Position numbers and translations under genes: made by a program. Under the pieces are notes generated by a model. That model saw nothing but the letters and a program-made list of their open reading frames with translations, ran no database searches and was not told the DNA's origin. This document shows positions 58,537-64,000 of a stretch of 64,000 nt of DNA, one piece after another (positions within the stretch are counted from its first letter, which is position 1; every line of letters starts with the position of its first letter). Origin of the DNA: Clostridiales bacterium (GTDB lineage Bacteria > Bacillota > Clostridia > Caldicoprobacterales > DTU083). The stretch is taken from the NCBI GenBank assembly GCA_012839095.1, contig DUOA01000086.1, forward strand, positions 1 to 64,000. Reading direction: 5' to 3'.

Positions 58537-60687
58537 GTGTCTGCACCGGCAGTGACGAATCGAAAGAGACTTCTGTTTCTCTTACTGATGATATCCCTGA
58601 TGCTTATAGGATTGATTGTCAGAAACGGCTATATCCAGCTGGTTTGGGGAAGGGAATTGCAGGAGAAGGCATTGGAGCAATGGACCCGCTCCCTGGATGT
58701 ATATCCGCAAAGAGGAATCATATATGATCGGAATAAAGAGGTGTTGGCGCAAAGCGCCAGCGCCGACAGCATAGCTGTCCGTCCCAGCCAGCTGGCGGAT
58801 GCAAAATATACAGCCGACAGGCTGGCTGAAATACTGGAGCTGGATGCAGAGGAACTATATCAGAAGATATCGGACACATCCAAGTCCGAAGTCTGGGTCA
58901 AGCGGCAGCTTACCCGGGAAGAATCCGTTCAAATCAGGGAGCTTAATATAAAGGGCATTTATTTTACCGAGGAACCAAAGAGATATTATCCCAATGGCAA
59001 TCTGGCCTCTCATATCCTCGGCTTTACCATGAAATATGCGGAACCCGGTGAGGGCATAAAGGGTCAGGAGGGCATTGAGCTCTATTACGATAAGTATCTG
59101 AAGGGTTGGCCCGGTCAGATAGTAATGGAGACGGATGCTCACGGCAGGGAAACACCTACCAATGTGGAAAGAATGATTCCTCCCATAGACGGCTGGAATG
59201 TGATTCTTACCATTGATCAGGCGATTCAGCATTTTGCGGAAAAGGCCGTCTCAGACGCCATGGAACAATACAGAGCCAATAAGGTCTACTGCATAGTAAT
59301 GGATCCCAATACCGGAGATATTCTGGCTATGGCAAACCGCCCGGATTTCGATCCCAATGATCCGCCCCGTGAGCTGGGCTATGAGGGAATGGAGGCATTT
59401 GTTAAGAATATTGCGGCAAAGGATAATATGGATCCGGGGTCTACCTTCAAAATCATTACTACAGCTGCTGCCCTGGAGGCAGGAGTGATAAGCAGAAACT
59501 CCACTTTCAACGATCCCGGTTACCGGATAGTTGACGGTCAGAGAATCAGGTGCTGGAGAGCCGGGGGCCACGGCCATCAGAATTTGTTTGAAGCAGTACA
59601 GAATTCATGCAACCCTGCATTTATGGATATGGCCCTTGGCCTGGGAACAAAACAGTTTTATGGATACCTGGATGCATTTGGTTTTGGCAGCAGGACCGGA
59701 ATTGACATATATGGAGAGGAAAAAGGGGTCGTCATGAGCCGGTCATCCGTTAAAAATGTGGACCTGGCCAGGATGGGCTTTGGTCAGGCTATTGCAGTGA
59801 CACCGCTTCAGCTTATTAATGCCGTATCCGCTGTCATAAACGGCGGTAATCTGATGCAGCCCCGGCTGGTCAGAGCACTGGAATTTGACGACGGTAATGA
59901 ATATATCTATGAAGAAATGAAGCCGGTGAAGCTCAGGGAGGTCATTTCGGATAGCACTTCCCTTCTCATGCGGGAAATATTGGAAAGCGTTGTCAAAAAG
60001 GGCAGCGGGAAAAATGCATATATTCCGGGTTACAGGGTAGCCGGCAAGACCGGCACTGCACAGAAGTATAGTCCGGGAGGCGGAATCAAGCAGGGAGCCG
60101 TTATTGCCTCCTTTATAGGCTTTGCACCGGCGGATGACCCGCAGGTAGTGGTATTGTTCATGGTGGATGAACCCCAGGTCGCAGTGGATTTCGGTAGCGT
60201 GGTAGCCGCTCCGTATGTTAAGATGATATTGGAGGATACCTTGCATTATCTGGGCGTGGAACCGGTATTTGATGAAAACACCAGCCAGGAGACCAAAAGT
60301 GTGATTGTACCCGAAGTAACAGGCAAACCTCTGGTTGAGGCAGTTAAGGAGCTGCGGGAAGCCGGCCTGGACTATCTGGCAGAGCAGACCGGAACCGTCG
60401 TAATCAAACAAGTGCCCCTGCCGGGTGCCGAGGTATTGGTGGATACCACAGTGCTTTTATATACAGGCAATGAAGGTGATTCAGGTGAGGATCCTGTGGA
60501 TGAAGAACTGGTAACAGTGCCGGACCTTACAAGGAAATCCATACGGGAAGCCAACAATATTCTGACATCCGAGGGTCTGAAGCTGAAAATTGAGGGCATC
60601 GGGCTGGCAGTAGGCCAGGCTCCGGCACCCGGAACCATGGTGGAACCGGGTACAACAGTAACCGTCTACTTTGAAACGCCTGAATAG
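58537..60687 (+). CDS. PASTA-domain class B penicillin-binding protein (SpoVD/PBP2 type)
   Basis: Membrane-anchored transpeptidase that cross-links peptidoglycan. One transmembrane segment lies near residues 10-30; the dimerisation domain follows to about 200; the transpeptidase domain has STFK with S302, SCN at 357-359 and KTGTA at 504. Two PASTA repeats end the protein (about 590-655 and 660-715, VPEVTGKPLVEA and VPDLTRKSIREA). About 716 aa, as in SpoVD. With only one such gene in this cluster, it could serve in division or in sporulation. GTG at 58537 is favoured over TTG at 58531 by ribosome-site spacing. Confidence 0.9.
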   Translation: MSAPAVTNRKRLLFLLLMISLMLIGLIVRNGYIQLVWGRELQEKALEQWTRSLDVYPQRGIIYDRNKEVLAQSASADSIAVRPSQLADAKYTADRLAEILELDAEELYQKISDTSKSEVWVKRQLTREESVQIRELNIKGIYFTEEPKRYYPNGNLASHILGFTMKYAEPGEGIKGQEGIELYYDKYLKGWPGQIVMETDAHGRETPTNVERMIPPIDGWNVILTIDQAIQHFAEKAVSDAMEQYRANKVYCIVMDPNTGDILAMANRPDFDPNDPPRELGYEGMEAFVKNIAAKDNMDPGSTFKIITTAAALEAGVISRNSTFNDPGYRIVDGQRIRCWRAGGHGHQNLFEAVQNSCNPAFMDMALGLGTKQFYGYLDAFGFGSRTGIDIYGEEKGVVMSRSSVKNVDLARMGFGQAIAVTPLQLINAVSAVINGGNLMQPRLVRALEFDDGNEYIYEEMKPVKLREVISDSTSLLMREILESVVKKGSGKNAYIPGYRVAGKTGTAQKYSPGGGIKQGAVIASFIGFAPADDPQVVVLFMVDEPQVAVDFGSVVAAPYVKMILEDTLHYLGVEPVFDENTSQETKSVIVPEVTGKPLVEAVKELREAGLDYLAEQTGTVVIKQVPLPGAEVLVDTTVLLYTGNEGDSGEDPVDEELVTVPDLTRKSIREANNILTSEGLKLKIEGIGLAVGQAPAPGTMVEPGTTVTVYFETPE

Positions 60688-60778
60688 AAGTGCTTAAAGG
60701 TATGCTCCGGAAATATTCTGTAAATACTTACTAATGATACAAACCGCTGCAGAGGCGGGTATCCGGGAGGGAATGGGA

Positions 60779-62230
60779 ATGAAACTGAGTGACATGTTGA
60801 CTGGAACAGAGGTTCTTCGTGTTGAAGGCTCTTTGGACATCGACATCAAAGGGATACATTATGATTCAAGACAGGTGACCCCAGGGTCCTTGTTTTTTTG
60901 TATAGAAGGATATCGGGCAGACGGTCATGATTTTGCCGTTATGGCAGCGGAAAAGGGGGCCGGGGCTCTTGTACTGCGCAGGGATGTACAGCTGCCGGAC
61001 GGGATCACCAAGGTATTCGTAGAAAACACACGAAAAGCAATGGGTCTCATATCCTCTTCTTTTTATGGAAATCCCTCTGATAATCTGATATTATTTGGAG
61101 TAACCGGTACCAACGGCAAGACCACCACCACCTATATGATAAAGTCCATTTTGGAGCAGGCAGGTAAGAAAACCGGGCTTATCGGTACCATAACCAATAT
61201 GATAGGCAGCCGGATGATTCCAACTGAAAGAACTACCCCGGAATCGCCGGATTTGCAGAGAATTCTGGCAGAAATGCTGAAAGAGGACGTGGAGGCTGCT
61301 GTTATGGAGGTATCCTCCCATTCCCTGGAGCTTAACCGGGTTACCGGCTGCATTTATGAGGTTGGCATATTTACCAATCTGAGCCGGGATCATCTCGATT
61401 TTCACGGAACCGTGGATAATTACAGGGCATCCAAGGCAAAGCTTTTTGAGCAAAGCCGGCTGGCTGTCATCAATGTGGATGATGAGAGCGGGCGCCTTAT
61501 TCTGGATCAGCTGGATCGCCACTCCTTTACCTATGGCATTTACCATCCGGCGGATATTTTTGCCCGGGACATTGAAATTGCCGCAGACGGCGTAAGTTTC
61601 AATCTCCATATTCTGGGCGGGAAGATCGGCATAAATCTGCGTATTCCAGGAATATTCAGCGTATATAACGCACTTGCTGCTGCTGCCTCCTGCTATGCAG
61701 CCGGCATTTCACTGGGTGATATACAGGCTGGTCTTGAAAACATTGACGGTGTTCCCGGACGCTTTGAGCTCCTGGATACAGGAAGTGATTACCGGGTTAT
61801 TCTGGACTATGCCCATACTCCGGACGGACTGGAAAATATCCTGAGGACAGCCAGGGATCTGACAAAGGGAAGACTGGTCACCCTCTTCGGATGCGGGGGA
61901 GATCGGGACAAGGCCAAACGTCCCCTGATGGGAGAGGTGGCAGGCAGATATTCGGATTTCTGCATTATTACTTCCGATAATCCACGCAGTGAAGAACCCA
62001 TGAATATTATAAGGGATATTCTGCCGGGCATGAAAAGGAGCGGCTGTCCCTATGAAGTTATTGCTGACCGGCGATCGGCCATTGAGTATGCATTGAAGCA
62101 TGCACGAAAGGATGATGTGATAATTTTGGCCGGCAAGGGTCACGAAACTTATCAGGAAATAAAGGGGAAAACCATCCAGTTTGATGAAAAGAAAATCGTA
62201 GCAGAGATACTTGGAAGGGAGAAGGTTTGA
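60779..62230 (+). CDS. murE: UDP-MurNAc-L-Ala-D-Glu:meso-DAP ligase
   Basis: Adds the third residue of the peptidoglycan stem peptide. About 483 aa. The ATP site is VTGTNGKTTTTYM near residue 110; the Mur family EVSSH and FTNLSRDHLDFH blocks follow; the substrate motif DNPRSEEP in the C-terminal domain is the form associated with meso-diaminopimelate rather than lysine. The ATG at 60779 is seven bases after GGGAGGG; upstream ATGs in the same frame lack this spacing. Its stop shares an A with the murF start. Confidence 0.94.
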   Translation: MKLSDMLTGTEVLRVEGSLDIDIKGIHYDSRQVTPGSLFFCIEGYRADGHDFAVMAAEKGAGALVLRRDVQLPDGITKVFVENTRKAMGLISSSFYGNPSDNLILFGVTGTNGKTTTTYMIKSILEQAGKKTGLIGTITNMIGSRMIPTERTTPESPDLQRILAEMLKEDVEAAVMEVSSHSLELNRVTGCIYEVGIFTNLSRDHLDFHGTVDNYRASKAKLFEQSRLAVINVDDESGRLILDQLDRHSFTYGIYHPADIFARDIEIAADGVSFNLHILGGKIGINLRIPGIFSVYNALAAAASCYAAGISLGDIQAGLENIDGVPGRFELLDTGSDYRVILDYAHTPDGLENILRTARDLTKGRLVTLFGCGGDRDKAKRPLMGEVAGRYSDFCIITSDNPRSEEPMNIIRDILPGMKRSGCPYEVIADRRSAIEYALKHARKDDVIILAGKGHETYQEIKGKTIQFDEKKIVAEILGREKV

Positions 62231-63639
62231 TGAAACCTTTATCCATAAAGGAAATAAGGGATGCAGTCGGAGGCAGGATCATCCGGGAAGGCAGCAGTCA
62301 GATGATCACCGGTGTTTCAACGGATACACGCACCATACAGCCGGGAGACCTGTTTATTCCCCTGGAAGGTGAACGTTTTGACGGGCACGATTATCTGGCG
62401 GAGGCTGCTGAGAAAGGTGCTGCAGCTGTTTTGACACACAATCTTAATAAAACTTTGCCACAGGGTGTACATACAATAGTTACAGGAAATACCCTGACAG
62501 CTCTGCAGGATTTGGCAGCATGGTATCTGAAAAGCTTTTCCGTTGACGTGATTGCCATAACAGGCAGTACAGGCAAAACAACAACCAAGGATATGGTCAG
62601 CAGTGTTCTTTCCCGGAAATTCCAGGTACTAAAAACCCAGGGCAATCTGAACAATGAAATCGGACTGCCCCTTACCCTCTTCAGGCTGGAGCCTCATCAT
62701 CAGATTGCAGTTTTGGAGATGGGAATGAGCGGATTCGGAGAAATTCGCCGTCTGGCTGCCATTGCTCCACCTAAGGCAGCAATTTTTACAAACATAGGAA
62801 TATCCCACATCGAGAAACTGGGCAGCCGGGACAATATCTGGAAAGCTAAATCGGAGCTCCTTGAGCACTTCCATGAAGGCTGTACCGTAATACTTAATGA
62901 TGACAACGATATTCTGCACCGGGAAGCTGAGATGATGATGCGGGATCGGGTCGGCTGCAAAGTCATTCGCTTCGGAACCGGCTCTCATGCGGAATTTTGT
63001 GCAACAGATATTCAAAGCCATGAAAACGGCATTTCCTACACTCTTAGGGTGAAGGACGAAAGCTTTGGAATAAGGCTGAATGTACCCGGCATCCACAATG
63101 TATACAACAGCCTTGCGGCTGTTGCGGCAGGGAGGATGCTTGGTATGGAAATGCAGGAGATTCAGGCAGGTCTGCTGGAGTTTGCCGGTGACAATATGCG
63201 CCTGCATATCTTTCCCTTGAAGGCATATAAGGATGTCAAGGTGATAGATGATACATACAACGCCAGTCCCGATTCGATGCAGGCTGCCCTGCGGGTATTG
63301 AAGGATATGGAAGGACACCGGAAAATTGCCATACTTGGGGATATGCTGGAGCTGGGCATGCACTCCCGGGAAGCTCACAGACAGGTGGGGCGGTTTGCAG
63401 CAGAGTGCGGCATCCATATTCTGGCCACACGGGGGCAGGAAAGCGTCTGGGCGGGAGAAGGCGCTCTGCAGGCAGGAATGCCGTCAAAGTCAGTTTTCCA
63501 CGTCAGCAGCAATCAGGAAATCATTCACTGGCTGAAAAACAACATATATGAGGGAGACAGGATCCTGGTCAAGGGCTCCCGAGGCATGCAGATGGAGGAA
63601 ATTGTATCGTTTTTAAAAGATGGGGGGAGCTCGGAATGA
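62230..63639 (+). CDS. murF: UDP-MurNAc-tripeptide:D-Ala-D-Ala ligase
   Basis: Adds D-Ala-D-Ala to complete the UDP-MurNAc-pentapeptide. About 469 aa. ATP site AITGSTGKTTTKDMV near residue 115, then TQGNLNNEIGLPLTLF, EMGMSGFGEI, and in the C-terminal domain IDDTYNASPDSM and ILGDMLELG. It starts by ATGA overlap with murE and ends by overlap with mraY. Confidence 0.94.
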   Translation: MKPLSIKEIRDAVGGRIIREGSSQMITGVSTDTRTIQPGDLFIPLEGERFDGHDYLAEAAEKGAAAVLTHNLNKTLPQGVHTIVTGNTLTALQDLAAWYLKSFSVDVIAITGSTGKTTTKDMVSSVLSRKFQVLKTQGNLNNEIGLPLTLFRLEPHHQIAVLEMGMSGFGEIRRLAAIAPPKAAIFTNIGISHIEKLGSRDNIWKAKSELLEHFHEGCTVILNDDNDILHREAEMMMRDRVGCKVIRFGTGSHAEFCATDIQSHENGISYTLRVKDESFGIRLNVPGIHNVYNSLAAVAAGRMLGMEMQEIQAGLLEFAGDNMRLHIFPLKAYKDVKVIDDTYNASPDSMQAALRVLKDMEGHRKIAILGDMLELGMHSREAHRQVGRFAAECGIHILATRGQESVWAGEGALQAGMPSKSVFHVSSNQEIIHWLKNNIYEGDRILVKGSRGMQMEEIVSFLKDGGSSE

Positions 63640-64000
63640 AGTATTTTGCATCCATAATTCTGCTGGCCTTTCTGACAACACTTCTGATGGGCATACTGCT
63701 CATCCCGTGGCTTCGAAGGCTGAAATTCGGACAGACCGTCCGGGAAGACGGGCCTGAAAGTCATCTGGCCAAATCCGGTACTCCTACCATGGGCGGAATT
63801 TTGTTTCTGATACCTCTGATTCTCATCGGTCTGATACTGCCGAAGGGAAGAGGCAGCTTTGCCCTGGCTGCCGTACTGTCCACTGCCGGTTTTGCCTTGA
63901 TTGGTTTCCTGGATGATTACATCATCGTGGTTAAAAAACGTTCCCTGGGGCTGCGAGCTTATCAGAAAATCATAGGTCAGCTTGTTGTTTCAGTTGCTCT
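63636..64000 (+). CDS. mraY: Phospho-MurNAc-pentapeptide transferase, 5' part
   Basis: First membrane step of lipid I synthesis. Only the first 121 codons are in the window; the right edge cuts the gene. The start overlaps the murF stop. A first hydrophobic segment is followed by FGQTVREDGPESHLAKSGTP and TMGGILF, and then FLDDYIIVVKKRSLGL with the catalytic aspartates; all are family blocks in order. Confidence 0.93.
   Translation, partial: MKYFASIILLAFLTTLLMGILLIPWLRRLKFGQTVREDGPESHLAKSGTPTMGGILFLIPLILIGLILPKGRGSFALAAVLSTAGFALIGFLDDYIIVVKKRSLGLRAYQKIIGQLVVSVA

Overview
The window looks like a chromosomal segment from a spore-forming, low-to-mid GC Gram-positive anaerobe of the class Clostridia. 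The evidence is strong AGGAGG-type ribosome sites with frequent TTG and GTG starts, a LysM/GH18 YaaH-type spore-germination hydrolase, a SpoVD-type penicillin-binding protein, a PyrR-type attenuator, a THF (folT) riboswitch, energy-coupling factor (ECF) transporters and an LTA-synthase-like enzyme. I cannot name genus or species from sequence alone. I saw no transposase, integrase, CRISPR array or clear pseudogene; this reads as stable core plus ordinary accessory genome.

Layout. 1-9.8 kb: TGS-domain nucleoside kinase, a CNNM/CorC-family ion transporter behind a probable transcription attenuator, a DUF368 (PopT-like) lipid carrier transporter, a CapA-like lipoprotein, a Gfo/Idh/MocA oxidoreductase, a riboswitch-controlled folate ECF S component (minus strand), a YfbR-type nucleotidase and rhamnulokinase. 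10-15.6 kb: YaaH-type GH18 hydrolase (minus), a small lipoprotein, a sialate-O-acetylesterase-like enzyme and a GH92 alpha-mannosidase. 15.7-25.4 kb: one long pyrimidine operon pyrC-carB-pyrK-pyrD-pyrF-pyrE-pyrB-pyrI-HD protein, led by a sigma-A promoter, a PyrR-loop-like hairpin and a terminator; carA is missing. 25.5-25.7 kb: tRNA-Val(GAC) and initiator tRNA-Met(CAT). 25.9-31.5 kb: a potassium module with a KdpDE-like two-component system, a TPR protein, TrkA and TrkH. 31.5-34.8 kb: TetR regulator with a palindromic operator and a three-gene ABC exporter.

34.8-44.2 kb is a patchwork: a DUF4886 SGNH-type protein coupled to a small membrane protein, rhodanese lipoprotein, GH172 (DUF2961) enzyme, SfsA, a small membrane protein, amidohydrolase, Cys/His-rich lipoprotein, oligoendopeptidase F, a uroporphyrinogen-decarboxylase-family protein and DUF2892. 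44.3-50.7 kb, mostly minus strand: LTA-synthase-like sulfatase-fold protein, YchF, AzlCD, a ferritin-like protein (plus strand) and two half-size chromate transporters. 50.7-54.8 kb: a cobalt ECF transporter (cbiM-cbiQ-cbiO) running by overlap into the homocysteine- and folate-binding half of B12-dependent methionine synthase, behind a promoter and a perfect 9-bp inverted repeat. 55-56.3 kb: adenylate kinase and a metallophosphoesterase. 56.4-64 kb: the division and cell wall cluster mraZ-rsmH-ftsL-pbp-murE-murF-mraY, with mraY cut by the window end, preceded by three MraZ-box-like repeats at 10-bp spacing.

Themes. Folate and one-carbon metabolism link the riboswitch-controlled folate importer and the cobalt-import/MetH operon. 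Nucleotide metabolism links the nucleoside kinase, YfbR, the complete UMP pathway apart from carA, and Adk. Envelope biology links PopT, CapA, the LTA-synthase-like protein and the dcw cluster. The most novel-looking element is the CNNM-gene leader at about 1950-2090: a strong promoter, a structured segment I cannot assign to a known class, and a 17-bp terminator stem. The most coherent gene-context story is the cobalt-to-MetH operon.
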